Below, one piece after another: positions 1 through 12,841 of a stretch of DNA of 64,000 nucleotides. The position numbers and the translations under genes were made by a program. The stretch lies in the NCBI RefSeq assembly GCF_033807715.1, contig NC_084592.1, positions 22,639,501 to 22,703,500 of the forward strand, in the 5' to 3' direction. The notes beneath the pieces are model-generated. The model was not told the origin of the DNA, did no database searches, and was given only the letters and a program-made list of their open reading frames with translations. Each line of letters opens with the position of its first letter. The stretch's first letter is position 1. This DNA is from Cololabis saira (taxonomy: Eukaryota > Chordata > Actinopteri > Beloniformes > Belonidae).

Positions 1-129
1 CCTACAAATATGCTTGGTAAGCAGTTCAGTCAATCCAGGATGCAAGAGTGAAGTTGCAGTTATCTCCTGAAGTATTTGCACATGGAGAGAGTTTTATGAT
101 TTTTCTCTTATACTCTACCAAAACGGATT

Positions 130-1345
130 TGAAATAAAACAATTTGGTGTAGATTCATTTAAGAGGCTTCACAAAAATACTGTGTTTTATTTTTTAGCAA
201 TTACAGCCGTTTTAAACAAAGTAGCTCAATTTTTAGAGGTTCAGCTGTATCGGACAATTGACTGAAAAGAAGTTAATTGGCCAGATGGGATCCATTCTCT
301 TGTTTCTTGAGGACAGATAAAGCAGATAAAAGGTTTGGAGTTGATATCAGGTATTGGATTGGCATTTAGCAGCTGTTTGAGTGGTGATACCAATATCCAA
401 GTCCAAGGAGATCTCAGTCAAGTGGTGCAGGCCATAATTATGCTTATTATGCTATAAAAAAAAAGCAACATAGATATACAAGAGAGAATAATAGCAAAAA
501 ACTTGTATGTGGCCAAATCAACGGTTTGGTATAAAGTAAGAAACAAAAAAATAGTGGTGAGCTCAAAAACATCAAAAGGCCTGGAGGATCCTTGATGCAG
601 ACCTTCACAATATCAACAGAGGTCAAGAATACCTCAGAGAAGGTAGGTTTGTGAATGTAAATACAAGGTGTTCACATCAAGGTTCAAACCACTGGAGAAT
701 CCAGAATAATTTCTCAAAAAACATCGAAAAAAAAGAAGAAAAAAAAGCTTGTAATGTTCTGCGACTGTAGACAGATGAAACCAGGATAAACATAGAAAAT
801 CAATTCTGAGGAATATAGGGCCATATTCTGATCCTATTTAGCCAAATCCTACAAAACTAAAAGGAGAGTGCTTCACTGGGTGGATAGATAATGAACCAAA
901 ACTAATCCTGAAAGTTATTCAAGACTTGTCAAAGGCAAATAAATTAAATATTCTTCAGTGGCCAAGTCAGTCACCAGATCTCAGCCCAACAGAGTATATT
1001 TTCCAGTTGCTGAAGACCCACAAAGGCCCAAAAACAAGCACCAACTCAAGATAGCTGCAGTGAAGGCCTGGCAAAAAATCTCTAGTAAGGAAACTCTGAA
1101 TGTAGTGGTATCCATGGACAGCCATTGACTGCAAATGGTTTTATCCAAATATTAAAAATTAGGGTTACATTTACTGTACGATTATGTCAGTTTGACCAAA
1201 CATTTTTGAGCCCTCGGAATACAAAGGAATGGTGAATATGATATTTTTGGTGAAACCTCTTAAATTAAAACTGAAAGTCTAAACTTTCATAACACATTGA
1301 TTTTTTCATATCAAATCCACTAAGTTGATGTGCAATGGCATAATT
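130..1345 (+). mobile_element. Decayed Tc1-like transposon
   Basis: Translations in shifting frames give a Tc1 transposase in order: a helix-turn-helix piece (IIAKNLYVAKSTVWYKV, about 490-535), an ACAGATGAAAC stretch at about 771-781 corresponding to DET, and the catalytic-domain end WPSQSPDLSPTE (about 960-995), then SKETLNVVVSMDS (about 1084-1122). Many stops and frameshifts show it is dead. End coordinates are approximate; the terminal repeats are too decayed to define. Confidence 0.8.
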
Positions 1346-1801
1346 ATATAAAAAAAAAGAATGTGCAATAAAAAACCTTGTATCTCCAATAAACCAAGGT
1401 TATCTGGTATTTTTCTAGTTACTATGCCGACTGGGCCAAACAGGGCTGCAGTTTGTTGTAAATGAAGAACTGCATCTATCATAGCTATTATCTCAGCAGA
1501 GCACCCTTCTCTAAATAACACCAGTGCACATGTATAGTTGCACTCACAAAGCTGTCACATCGCTGTTGGGCTCATTATTGAACTAAAGAACATCATCCCC
1601 TTGGATGTAATGCCTGACGAGAAGTAAGTGATTCGACTTCTCAGCGCTAAGTGTAATATCAGTAACACTGTGTGTTTCACCGCATGTTTGGAGAGGATGT
1701 TATTCTGCAGAATTACACCATGTGTCTTTCACGTCAGGTTTAAATTGAGTCCAGACCACAGAGTGTAACACACAGTTTTCCACTGCTCATATCACACGTA
1801 T

Positions 1802-1862
<61 letters not shown>

Positions 1863-1868
1863 CACACG
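1802..1868. repeat. (CA)n microsatellite
   Basis: About 33 dinucleotide units with three CG interruptions. Confidence 0.97.
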
Positions 1869-2765
1869 TGCGCCCAGGAGCAGTAGTAGTCTTCCAGGCA
1901 GCAGATGGACTGGATGGAAGCACAGTCATCCTGTTAGCAATCATGACATCAGCAGCAGTGTTACATTCCCATGAATGCCCCTGCTGCCTTTTATCTTTCA
2001 AAGAGATGAGAAGAAGAGATGCAGCTACTAAATAGTAATCAGTCACATGGCCACCATCTACCTTTTCAGAGTCTAAATCTCAATGGGTCATGAGTCTGTA
2101 GTGGACTATAGCCACAGAACGATCAGCCCTGAATGGGTAGACAAATAGAACAGACAGAAAGGAGGTCTGTGGAAACACAGTGGCTAGTGCTTGGGTTACA
2201 TATCAGATAACTAGATGCACTGACTTGTTGATAAAAGCAAAGCCTGGTTCGCTGCTGATCTTGAAAATATTGGTTCTTTAAGCTTTGAGATGTTCCGCTG
2301 TTGCTCTTTGTCCTCCTTTCCTTTTCCTTGTGCTATCTTGTTAACCTCAGCCGTCAAATAGGCTTGACATTTCCGTATTAGCTTTAAAGGTATTAGCAAG
2401 GAAGTATTAGCAAGTAAACCCCAGAAACATTTCACCTAAGATTACTCAGACTCATTTATTATCTAGTGTTGGCACATGAGCTGTAACGCACTGAATCCAT
2501 GGCCATTGACTGGAGTTCGATGGCATTGATTGCAGCCTCAACCGAAAATCTGTTGAACTAAATCATGTAAGAGCTTTTGTGGCCAGTCATCTGTTTAAAT
2601 CTTCATGGAGAAATTTGCTCCATGGCATATTATCCCCAAGAATGCTGTGGTTATTCAAAATATACTTTTAAGAGATCCAAGGTTTTTGTAGCAAACACAG
2701 GTCAATAGCCATGACTTCAAGCTCATTTTTAAACAACACCATAACTTTTCAGGAACATGTTTCTC

Positions 2766-2853
2766 TTGATCTCGCCTGTAATGAGCACGGATAGGCTCCA
2801 GCAGACCCCCGTGACCCTGCAAAGGATAAAACGGGTATAGAAAATGGGTGGAT
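2766..2853 (-). repeat. Fragment of common teleost dispersed repeat (family A)
   Basis: On the minus strand it reads CTATACCCGTTTTATCC...GGGTCACGGGGGTCTGCTGG...ATCCGTGC. The same block recurs at 54930, 58776 and, more decayed, at 28600, so it is a dispersed family. I cannot name the family with certainty. Confidence 0.7.
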
Positions 2854-3630
2854 GTTTCTCTTGATGCTGTGAGAATCATTGGAAAACACTTTCAAGAGTT
2901 TTTTTGTTCTTTCTGTTTCACCTGAAGAGGGCAGCTTGTGCTTTCCTTTCATATAATGTTTTGCGTGTTAATAAAAACATCCTTGATGTGTTTTGCGACC
3001 TAAGATGGAGCTCTCAAAAGCGAGTATCTTCAAAACTCAACAAATTAAACAGAAACATTATACATTATATACTACTTCTGTAGAAATAACAGCAAATATT
3101 CAAAGCTCTTGGGTTGGAAGGTGGTGAAGGGTTTGTAGTACTATAGATTTACTATCATAACACTTACATGTTGCATACCATCTGCTATCATCTGTAAAAT
3201 ATTACATTTGATAGCATAAATTCGCTTCTGCTGATTACACCACACAGCAAGTGCTCCAAGTCTTGACCTGTCAGACTCAGTCTGCGTAAAACTGCAAAAA
3301 CATGTTAGCAGTAGATATTACATTACATTTTCTTAAAACATGAAAGGTCAGGCAAATGTCACTTCCAGTGTTTCTTACTCTGAACATAGCGGCTGCAGTG
3401 ACATTAGTTAAGTTTTCTAGGACCTAATCATGCATTCATAGCATCACAATTAGTTTTTAAGTAGTGATGGCAAGTAGTGCTATTTACAGCATATCCAGGT
3501 GGTTCTCCAAACCTGTTATGCCAGAGTGCTAAGATGTATTGCTGTTGCACGTTTGGCCAACTGCCATTCTCTTGTTTCTTCTTCTCTTGCTTAGTTTTAA
3601 GTCTTGCCACCTATGGTTGCTAAACAGGTC

Positions 3631-5387
3631 AGGGGCCTCATTTAAAATGGACTGCGTAGGAGTCATACTAAAAGTGCACGTACGCTCAAAAGCCGAAAAT
3701 GCCGGGCGCAAAAAAAAATCCGGATCAATAAAACCATGTGCACGCAGATTTGCACGCAACGTTCCTTTATGAATCACAGATCTGCGCAGCTGAATCCGCC
3801 TCTAATCCCGCCCTCTACACGCCCATAAATGCATATGGGATGAGCCTACTGAGCATGCGCAGTGGCTTCCTCCAGCCTGTTTGGCGTCAGAATGAATTAA
3901 GGCTGAATTACAGTTCTGCGTCACACACACGCAGAGCACACGGCGCAGTCGTGACGCCTTCACGAACCGTTCAGACTTCTCCGTCTCTCCATTTGGTCGC
4001 GGTGCAGTACCCCCCGCGGCCACTAGTTAGCGATCTTTTTCTGAATGGTTTATCCGACTTTTTCCAGTCACAGTAAATCAAAGAAATAAGGACAACTATT
4101 GTGCAAAAAACCAAAACAAAAAAAATCACACATAAACGAAGAAAAAAGCCCTGGAAGTTCACTACTGCTTCAAACCGGAAACCGGAAATGCTTCGCTTTC
4201 AAACGAACCAATCACAGCCCTCTCGGTCTGCGTGTGGTCGGCGTCTCCTCGACGCGTAGTTACAATTTTCGGGAGGTGCACGTCACTGACGGCGCATGTG
4301 ACGGCGTGTCCTCTGCGTGTACAAAAACCACACGCCGTAGACACGGCGTCGTTTTGACGCAGAAGCATACTGACACCTTTAGAAGTAGCAGCCACCGTCA
4401 CAGTCACTGACTTTCACGGAGACAGAGATGTAGTAGATGATGTGGAGGACAGGAAAACCACATTATTTGGTGGTCACAGTAAAAGTTAGAATAACTATAT
4501 AAATAGTATACAATAAAATAAAGCGAGTGAGTGGCAGCACGCCGTTGCTTCGCTAAACGCCGTGAGTTCCCCGGCGCAACAGGGGGACACACGTCCCCCC
4601 GTCTTTTCAAAATCATGTTTTTTTCCCCCTTACTTTTTACAGTTTAAAAACTAACGGTAGGCTCAGCCTTAAATTGCAAATTATCAAGACACTGTATGAA
4701 AGCGATACGAGAACGGCCCCGCAGCCCCGCTTCACCCCCCCCCCCCCGCTCCCCCTCCTCCTCCCTCCCCTCAGAGCTGCTCAGGGCGGGTTTATGGTTC
4801 TGCGTCACACCAACGCAGAGCCTACGGCGTAGCTGCGCGTCGCCGCGTACCCTACGCCGTAGGCTCTGCGTCGTTTTAACGCGGGACCCTAATTTAGGCA
4901 CCATACACCTGCACGTAAAGGTTTCACGCGCGCGTAAAACTCATATGAAAAAAAATCTGAGTCCCTTTAGGGGCTCCGTGGGGCTCCCTAAATGTAGCCC
5001 CTCATTTGTTCTGTCCTAAAGCGGGTGAAGAAGAGGCTGCAGCTCCAGCAGCAGCAGAGTCCTGACTGACTGAGCTTCACACAGAGGAACACGATCAGCG
5101 CTATTTTATTTTATTATTTTATTATTTTAAGTCTGATATATGTTGTGAAGTGTGATGACATTATTAAGAGTATGACATGAATCTGGCTTCATTTCACCAC
5201 CTCAATCCCTGCGTCGCCAGTTCCCCGTGTCTTAAGTAAATTCTTACGGGAGGGTCCGAGTTGCCGTAAAGATAAGCAGATTTTTCGGTTAGTTTTTTCT
5301 TTTTAGATCCGAGGATTTGCGTAGAAGGTGGCTTCCGCAACTTTCAGGCGCTTTTTCTGCGCAAGCAAGCTTTATAGATGAGGCCCC
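3631..5387. mobile_element. Inverted-repeat DNA element flanked by AGGTC direct repeats
   Basis: The left end reads AGGGGCCTCATTTAAAA. The right end, reverse-complemented, reads GGGGCCTCATCTATAAA. AGGTC occurs immediately outside both ends (3626-3630, 5388-5392), which fits a 5-bp target duplication. The interior is CpG-rich with many GCGCA-type words and several copies of a TGCGTCACAC...GACGCAGA block, suggesting nested elements. No transposase is recognisable. Superfamily is not assigned; hAT or Harbinger relatives are possible. Confidence 0.65.
4813..4871. repeat. Perfect 20-bp hairpin inside the 3631-5387 element
   Basis: ACGCAGAGCCTACGGCGTAG at 4813-4832 is the exact reverse complement of 4852-4871, with a 19-nt loop. 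Weaker copies of the same arm words are at about 3915-3960 and 4300-4365. Confidence 0.85.
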
Positions 5388-5392
5388 AGGTC

Positions 5393-7380
5393 TTTGGTCA
5401 TGTTATTTCCCCCTTGAAGTGATCTCAAGCCTTTCTAGGTGACTTTCCATTACACTTTTCACAAAACAAAAGCAACGCTTCTAAAATTGTGGCAAGGTAC
5501 CGCTGCAGGGGGCGGGTGTTTCCATTGCAAGGTGTTTTTCTTTGTATGAGCCTAAGTCTCCTAGAATCTAGTCCTGCAAGATTTCTTTTCAAAGCAAAGA
5601 AGAAGAAGATCTCGACTTGGACTGAAACATCTGTTGTTAAAATAGACAACAGACAACGATGGCAGTGGATGATTAGGTGGTGTTATAGCTACATCATTTA
5701 AATTAGGCCAAAAACAGCTGATAATTAGTGGAGAATGCATTGTTTTATTATTTCTACATTTTAATCGTTCATCCCTACATCCATTATCAATTTAGGGGAT
5801 CTGTTAGAGCCAATGCCAATCTGGGCAAGTGATAATGGTTCAGGAAATGCTGTACATTTTAGATTATATCAGAAATGCTGACAAATATATTTCGCACTTT
5901 GGTTATTTGAAAAAGTCCCACTAAAAAATGAATAATCTTAATACGAAAACTACTAATGACAAATATCTGGGTATCTAAACATTGGGATCAAGTCCAAAAG
6001 TGCACGTTGAGTTGGTGGTCTTTCCACAATTCAGTTTGGTTTTTAATTTCCACAACTAGAATGAAAAAGTTAAAATGAAACTTTTACCTGCAAACTTTGA
6101 TTTTCGATTACGATACAGTATGTAGTTCATTGTGTGCGAGATGGTGTATCGAGCCTCCCTGTTTTTGTATTTATTTTGCTCTTTTTCCTCCATTCCCTAT
6201 CTGTCCAACTCCGCCAATACCCACCCGGCAGAGCAGCGTGTCCTCGTTCTGGTGAGGCTCGGCCGTCACCATTCTGTGTGGAGCCCCTGAAAAATTTATG
6301 CTGACACACATCTACAAATGCCTAAAAATGTGCAGAAATACTTTCAAGCCTTTCGCTGGTTTCTCCCTGTCAGTGAGCCTATATCAGTAGAAGATTAAAA
6401 AATGTAATTTATCTCACAGCAGGACTAGTAAGAGAAAGCTTAACACATGCTTGCAAACACGTGTGTTCAATAATGCAACAAAGCATCTCAGTGAACCCAG
6501 AGATGGCTTTACCATCCTTCTGCAATCCTACAGGATCCTACAGCTTGATTTTCTTTGAAGTGTTTAGATTTTTGAAGTGATCATCTATTCAAGCTGGCAA
6601 AATACAAAAAACATGCATTTTGTCATCACAATCAATTCAACGCTAGGTGAATTTCTTTTTGTTTGCTCAAGTTGTGAGTCCTAGTGCATCGTGTATGCGC
6701 CATTTCTGCAGAACAGCTCTAAAGATCAAAAACATTGAGCAAGTTGGCAGAGGTGGAGTCAAGATTCACTGTAAATGCCAAACCCAATTTTGGGGCCTAA
6801 GATGCAACTGTCATATTTCAGAAGAAATCCCAAGACCGCTATTACAGTTCCAGCAGTGTTCAGATTTGATCTCTGACCTCATTCATCTAGAGGAAGGAGG
6901 CAAAGAAGCACAAACTCCATGACTCCATCAGTGCCCAGAAAGGTTATTACGCTGTCAGCACTTTTGATATGTGACCTAATATTATTATCCGCTATTATCA
7001 AGCATGCAAGCGAGGTTATACAAATCATCACGTGAACTGTGATTTGTGTCACGGCTGCCGTGGTCTGCTCTCGATTGACAGCAGGGGGGAAATTGAGCTT
7101 CTGTGGCAACGTTAAGGTGTCGCTTTCACTGCAGAGGTCACACACTCATTCTCTCAAGTAGAATTGAAAGAAAATGAATCATTTTAAGGGCGCTCCGCGC
7201 GGCTGTTATGATCTGTGTAGCAAAATCACACACCTTTATTGCTCTTTTCTGCATAATTTTATGTTCTTGGTGAATATAAGAGATGAACACGTGTCTATAC
7301 CTGGGAGTATATTTTCATAGTTCAAGGCTGTTTGCTGTTGTAATGTGATATGTAACACAGTTTCTATGGGAACAAAATAC
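5393..7380. other. Intergenic sequence without recognised gene
   Basis: Unremarkable AT-rich sequence. Open frames up to 91 codons exist but show no conserved motif and no splice-supported extension. Confidence 0.5.
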
Positions 7381-7389
7381 CATTGTGCA

Positions 7390-8030
7390 GAAAATAACTT
7401 TTATTGTTTAACTTTTTTATTGAGGAATCAGTCATAGAAGAAAATGTCCAATATCACAGTTTTGACCTCATTTTTAAAAATAAAAGATTTACAAAACAAA
7501 CACAAGGTACATAAGAAAACAACACACAAAAAGACCTGCATAAAACAATCCCCATTTCCCACGTCCCCTCCCATCTTCCCAGGACTTACATCTTGTCACA
7601 ACAGGGGTGGCCATCAAATCGTACCGCTATTCAGCTTGAGTCATCAATATATTGTAGAAGGGGTTGCCAAGTCTTATTGAACCGTCTCAGTTTGTTTACT
7701 AGTGAGAACCGTATTCTCTCCAGATGAGAGAGCTTCACCATTTCTTCCAGCCATAATTTAACAGGAGAGATTTCTGTTTTTTTCCAAAACATCAAAACAA
7801 GTTTCTTTGCTATAATAAAAACATAAGATAAGATAACAGTTGTAAGAACACAACTTTTAAGTGTTACATAGGTGTATGTTGCCGAAATAAAGCCACAGTT
7901 ATGTAGAGCTGTTGTGCTGATGTTTTTCATTTCCCTGAATGGTTCATCCATCCAATTTCTGCTACTTTCAAGAAAGAAAACAGGGTAAAATGCCCGTTCG
8001 AGCACACATCTTTAAGGAAGATGCAGGATT
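7390..8030 (-). mobile_element. L1-type LINE, 5'-truncated 3' fragment
   Basis: A minus-strand frame (7631-8005) encodes LMFWKKTE...PVKLWLEEMVKLSHLERIRFSL...FNKTWQPLLQYI, the C-terminal end of vertebrate L1-like ORF2 proteins. The remaining 240 bp is its 3' untranslated part with A-rich stretches. The endonuclease and reverse-transcriptase cores are absent, so it is a dead fragment. Confidence 0.75.
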
Positions 8031-8043
8031 TTCAGAATACAGT

Positions 8044-8819
8044 TACCGTATTTCACGGATCATTAGGCGCACCACATTATAAGGCGATATGTCAATGAAC
8101 GGGTCTATTTTCATATATAAGGCACACAGGGTTATAAGGTGCATGATAGAATATATATCAAGCGAAACAAAACAGTCTTTAAACTTTATTCAACTCATTC
8201 ACAATAACTCAGAATATTGTTCAGCTGTAACTAATACAGAAAAATACACTCACATTTTAATCTTTCGTCTTCCATGAATCCACAAATAAAAAGTGGCGGA
8301 GGTAAGCATCGTACTATGTCCTGCTGTCTGATTGGTTCATCGTTGCCAGCAAAAGCGGACACCTGAAGTTAGTGTGAAGTCTTCCAACATTTGATTATAA
8401 TTGGATGATGATATAGATTTGAAAACTGGGTTTACGCTAAAAACCTAATGTTGGCTTGACATCTAATTATACTAAGGTAGCGTTGACTAGATGTTGGATG
8501 ATGGTTGCTTGCCAGCACTACATAATTAGTTATCTAATATTGTCTGGCGTTGCAACCCATAATCAACCAAGGACCAATTTTAATGTGTTAGCTGGGAATG
8601 GTCTGACAATCAATCAAACGGAGCGGCTTTGTCGTTTACCAAAGTTGCACTAAAACATTTTGACAGATTTTTGAGTCCAGAGTACCACATAAAATTGGTT
8701 TGAGGTCAGTAAGCACAACAAAATTCATACATAAGGCGCACCTGATTATAAGGTGCACTGGTGATTTTTGAGAAAATGTAAGGATTTAAAGTGCGTCTTA
8801 TAGTGCGAGAAAAACAGTA
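8044..8819. mobile_element. MITE with TACCGTATTT / AAAACAGTA ends
   Basis: The left end reads TACCGTATTTCACGGATC...TTAGGCGCACC...TTATAAGG. The right end is its inverted relative, GGCGCACCTGATTATAAGG...GTGCGTCTTATAGTGCGAG...AACAGTA. Repeated TTATAAGGCGCAC words mark a widespread fish non-autonomous DNA transposon type. There is no coding content. Confidence 0.75.
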
Positions 8820-10306
8820 AGTTTGAATGCAAAAATGTTCAAGATGTTTCACTCCAAGTTCAAAATAAACAGTTTTAAAACAACATGGGTTGCCGTAGAC
8901 GTACTAATTTGAGACTTCAAAGTGTGTTAACATGTTCAAAACAAGTTTGGGTACTTTTTCACCCTCTAAGCTGCTTGCTTGTTTAGCACAGTGTCACATA
9001 CCGTATGTGACTTTCAAAGCATGCACCACTGTCGTCTGGAGAGTCTGTTAAACATACTCAACACTTGGATTTACTTGTGGCACAAGAGAAGAAATCAGAC
9101 TGACCGAAAGTCATAAATCCTCTGGAAGTCATGAGCCCTGTTGCAGCATTTTAAGTAATCTGACAGAAAATGACATCCTCATCCCCAGGGACACTAGCAG
9201 AGCTAAAACTGGCTTTTAGATCCAGGATTGGGGCAGTTTCAGGCCATACAACACTTGTGCTAAAGTAAATCAGGCAGCTGCAGGGGAACACCCTGATGTA
9301 AGAGTGAATTCTAAAGAGGCACTAGCTGAATGGGGTCAGAGGTCAGGACCATCTGCAGCCAGGAGTCTCAAAGAAACTGTCACGGACTGGCTCTTAACAT
9401 GCACATTCCCATGGAGACGAGTCCAACGTCCCATTTGTGGGGTCCTAATGCCACTGCTGGTTGTTATAGCAACAGACGAGACGTGACATCGTTTCATAAT
9501 ACGCTGTTTTTAACTCTTCCTCGTTCTGACTTCCCTGGTGGGGTCGTTTTCTTACCGTGCCACGTCTCTGTGGTGGTGGCAGGGAGCTTTTTTTGGCTGT
9601 CAGGGCACCACAGAATGTGAAATGACATCCAGCTGAAAAACTAGGCAACGTAAACTGGATATAGTTAATGTCAGGTTAATGTCATGGAAGAAGATAAGAG
9701 TGGTGTGTATATAATTATTGTTGCTGTGCTAGAGACTGAAGAAACTCGAGCTGCGGAGTTACATGTTTTGTTATGTGGCACAACCAAAAGCTTCAAGTTT
9801 AAACAAGCACATTTTCACTTTTTTTAAGCATAAAAAGAAAAAAAAATTTAACTGTATTATCAGATGGAAATTTTAATCTGTAAAAGGTTTGGTTTTGTCT
9901 TTTCTTCACATGGCTGCACGGAATCATACCATTATCTTTTGATTCTGAACCTTTATTGTCTTTCAGTCTCTTGTTTTTTTGATAAATGACTTCTAAAAAC
10001 CAATTTCCTTATGTTTCTACATCCTCTATTAGTGCCTGCTGCCATTTTAAAAAGCCATTATTAACAGCCACAGGAGGCATTAAATTGAAATAACGTAACA
10101 CAAGACTGTGGTACGTATCTATATGAAGTCATGTAAATAAATGTGTAGACTTAAGACAAATCTTATAATTTTTTAAACTATCTCATTATGGTTTTTCATT
10201 TGCAGCTAAAGTATTTATGCACTCTGACAAATGTGAAAATAAAGAAGCATAATTCAGACAGTTACCCTTCCTTTTATATCTTTGACACATTGTTAAAGAA
10301 CTTGTA
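8820..10306. other. Intergenic sequence without recognised gene
   Basis: No repeat family or conserved coding frame recognised. Overlapping open frames at 9304-9648 are on both strands and have no conserved motif. Confidence 0.45.
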
Positions 10307-10675
10307 CCCTGAATTCCAATCTCCGCCCTAAACCCTCAAGCCCTGAACCCTCACAGCCTTAAGTGACGTCAGCTGGAAGTGATCAAGTGTGAGAGGGTGT
10401 GAGGGCTCCAAATGGTAGAAATAAGAATGGGACAGCACTTAGCAGAAACCGGAAACACGTCAGATTAAAATGTTACGTACCGGTATTATAAATTTGGGAA
10501 TGATCATCCTACGGATGTTTGAAAACAAAGTGGTAGCCTATATAAAGGAGCATAAAATTCAACAAAGAACACAATTTAAATATGCGCATAGTACAATATG
10601 TATTTCCTTGTTAACGTAGTGTCTTTCTTTCAATCTACCCATACCAGCGCATCCAGTATACTCATTCACCGAGTA

Positions 10676-10829
10676 ATTTCATTTTTGTAAGAGCGTGTAA
10701 ACTGATGGTATCCTGAGTTAAATATTCCAGCTGTGTAATGACCATCTAATATTACTTTCTATTTTGAGCATGATGTAATTTCCTTTTTGTAAGAGCGTGT
10801 AAACTGATGGTATCCTGAGCTAAATATTT
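10676..10829. repeat. 102-bp-spaced tandem duplication
   Basis: The block TGTAAGAGCGTGTAAACTGA plus flanks occurs at 10686 and again at 10788, with near-identical surroundings (ATTTC before, TGGTATCCTGAG and TAAATATT after). Confidence 0.85.
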
Positions 10830-11124
10830 CAGTTATATTATCACTATTTACTGCAACGTTTTTGTTCAACTTCCAGAAATTGTTTAAATTTTGTGGTCAT
10901 AAATAAATGAATAACCAAATTACTGCCTGAGTTGTTTGTGTTTGATATAATACTATCTTGCTAGTATTTACATGTATGCATTTCTGTTAACATAGGAAAT
11001 CTTAATTCAAACACTGTACTCAGATTAAAGAAAAGCAAGTCTTGTTTATTCAACACCAGGTCAACTGAGGATTTGTCTAATATAAATGAACCTCAAATTA
11101 TGAATAAAAAAAGTATGAAGAAAA

Positions 11125-11268
11125 CTACATTTTGTCCACCATCTTCCCAAAAATGTCAATTAACTTAGATAACTGGTCATCCCTCTTCTTTTCCCTCTCC
11201 TCCTCCTTTTCATCCAGCTCCCTCCGTCTGTTTTGTTTACATTCTCCTGGTAACCTCCTTTTATGTCA
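11125..11268 (-). pseudogene. C-terminal coiled-coil remnant of a transposon-encoded protein
   Basis: A 47-codon open stretch ends in a stop at 11125-11127. It reads KQNRRRELDEKEEEREKKR then DDQLSKLIDIFGKMVDKM. The basic/acidic helix followed by an amphipathic end resembles the C-termini of Myb/SANT-like proteins encoded by fish DNA transposons. No start codon or DNA-binding domain is left. The family link is inferred. Confidence 0.4.
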
Positions 11269-11952
11269 CAACGCAATGAACTGTGGGTAATTCCCTTTCC
11301 AAAAGCCTGCGGAGATGCTCACTTAGAGTAAGTGAGCAGTAAGGGCTCAAAATGTCTGCTGGGAGCCCTCGTGCACTTAACGACTTTAGGAATGGGACAG
11401 CCCTGAACCCTTACGCAAGTCGCGGGAGCGCGCCTGTAAGGGTGTGAGTCTGTGAGGGGGCAGATTGGAATTCAGGGATTGGATTCATCCTGTTTGTGTG
11501 ACACTGTTTCAGCTCCCCGCCTCCTTGTGACCGCAGCAATGGTGACAGTTCTCGTAGGAAGTTTCCTCATTAGTAACGACTGTGTATCCAAGCAACCTGC
11601 TCCTTCTTTCTAAGAATTTATGACTTTGTGCTGCAAAGAACTTCATGTTTGCTCAAATCGGTGAAAACTGATGCAAGGAACAGGCAACGGGAGAAGAGGA
11701 ACCATGAAGAGAGAAGTTATTTTTTAACTAAAGTCGAGTTTGAAACTCATTCAAATCCCTTTGATCGCTCTTTCAAAATGCCATTGTTCATTTTGCCACC
11801 GAGGTAGACCGTTTTAGGTGCATGTCTCGAATTCTCAGTCAGGTTTTCTTTCAGACTTGGGTTGCCTGTGGTGTGACTAAACTGCAGCCTTCGCAAAATT
11901 TGTCAGCGTAAGAGTGGAGAAAATTATGAAGAATGTTGTTCCAATTGATTTT

Positions 11953-11957
<5 letters not shown>

Positions 11958-11991
<34 letters not shown>
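11958..11991. repeat. (TA)n microsatellite
   Basis: About 17 TA units following a T run. Confidence 0.95.
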
Positions 11992-11993
<2 letters not shown>

Positions 11994-12800
11994 TTTTTGA
12001 GCTACTGAACAGAATGCAAACAAGTATGTCTTTACTTTTTGTTTGAGGCTGCAGATCTGGATGCGTGTGCACTTTTATTGGTGGGCGTGGAATAAATGTT
12101 TTTCCTCAAGTAATAGCCATCTACACAGCAAACAGCTAGGGTAAGGTTTTTGTAAATATTTATCTATCACCTTAATTATTAATTATTGAAATGTAGGTGA
12201 CTGAACATGTTCCAGTATAAAATCCGTGCAGAAAGAAAAATCTTTAATTTTAAAGTAGATTCACCAGCTGACTTTCCAGCCTGTATTGTCAGCTTTACAG
12301 CAGTTATTTAGTTAAATGTCATATTACCTTCTCCCCACCACGGATGATAATTCTGACCAAGTATATAGAAAACCTTTTCAATTTCACTTATCTCATTTTA
12401 CACACACCAGCGTCAAAGAAATGTGTTACACACAAATGTTAGCTTTGGTTGTTGTTTTTTCCCCCAATTTAGATGATGTGTTTGCTTTGATTTATTCACA
12501 ACGTCAGGATCAATATAGTCCCATTTCACAGTATTTTATGAAAATGAAATAAAGACTTTAGACATACTTTTGGTGATATATTATGTTGTGCAAAAATGCA
12601 AGAATTTTCTGCAGAATTGTAATAGGCTATTATCATTTTTTAACTCTCCGAAGTAGTTTTAGTCTAAACCATGGCGTAGTGTTGCACTGCCAAAATCCCT
12701 CGTGCACGTGTGTGTGCACGCGATTACTACCGCTCATCATGACCCACTAAGTCATTGCAGACTAACAAGGGCTTATGTCCCCTGTGTAATCAGGCAGGCC

Positions 12801-12841
12801 TGTGTGTGTGTGTGTGCGTGTGTGTGTGTGTGTGTGTGTAT
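12801..12841. repeat. (TG)n microsatellite
   Basis: About 20 TG units with one CG interruption. Confidence 0.95.

Larger units (their letters stand above)
1346..3630. other. Intergenic sequence without recognised gene
   Basis: AT-rich sequence holding the CA microsatellite (1802-1868) and a fragment of a dispersed repeat (2766-2853). Short open frames here show no conserved protein features. Confidence 0.5.
10307..11477. mobile_element. DNA element with CCCTGAATTCCAATC terminal inverted repeats
   Basis: The left end (10307-10321) and the reverse complement of the right end (to 11477) share CCCTGAATTCCAATCT exactly. The subterminal parts are also related (CCCTGAACCC...TCACAG, GGGACAGC...). 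I could not define a target-site duplication. It carries a 102-bp internal tandem duplication and a remnant coding piece. Confidence 0.7.

Noticed and set aside
3738..4907. Several 80-110 codon frames on both strands
   Set aside because: They fall inside a CpG-rich inverted-repeat element where stop codons are rare by composition; there are no conserved motifs.
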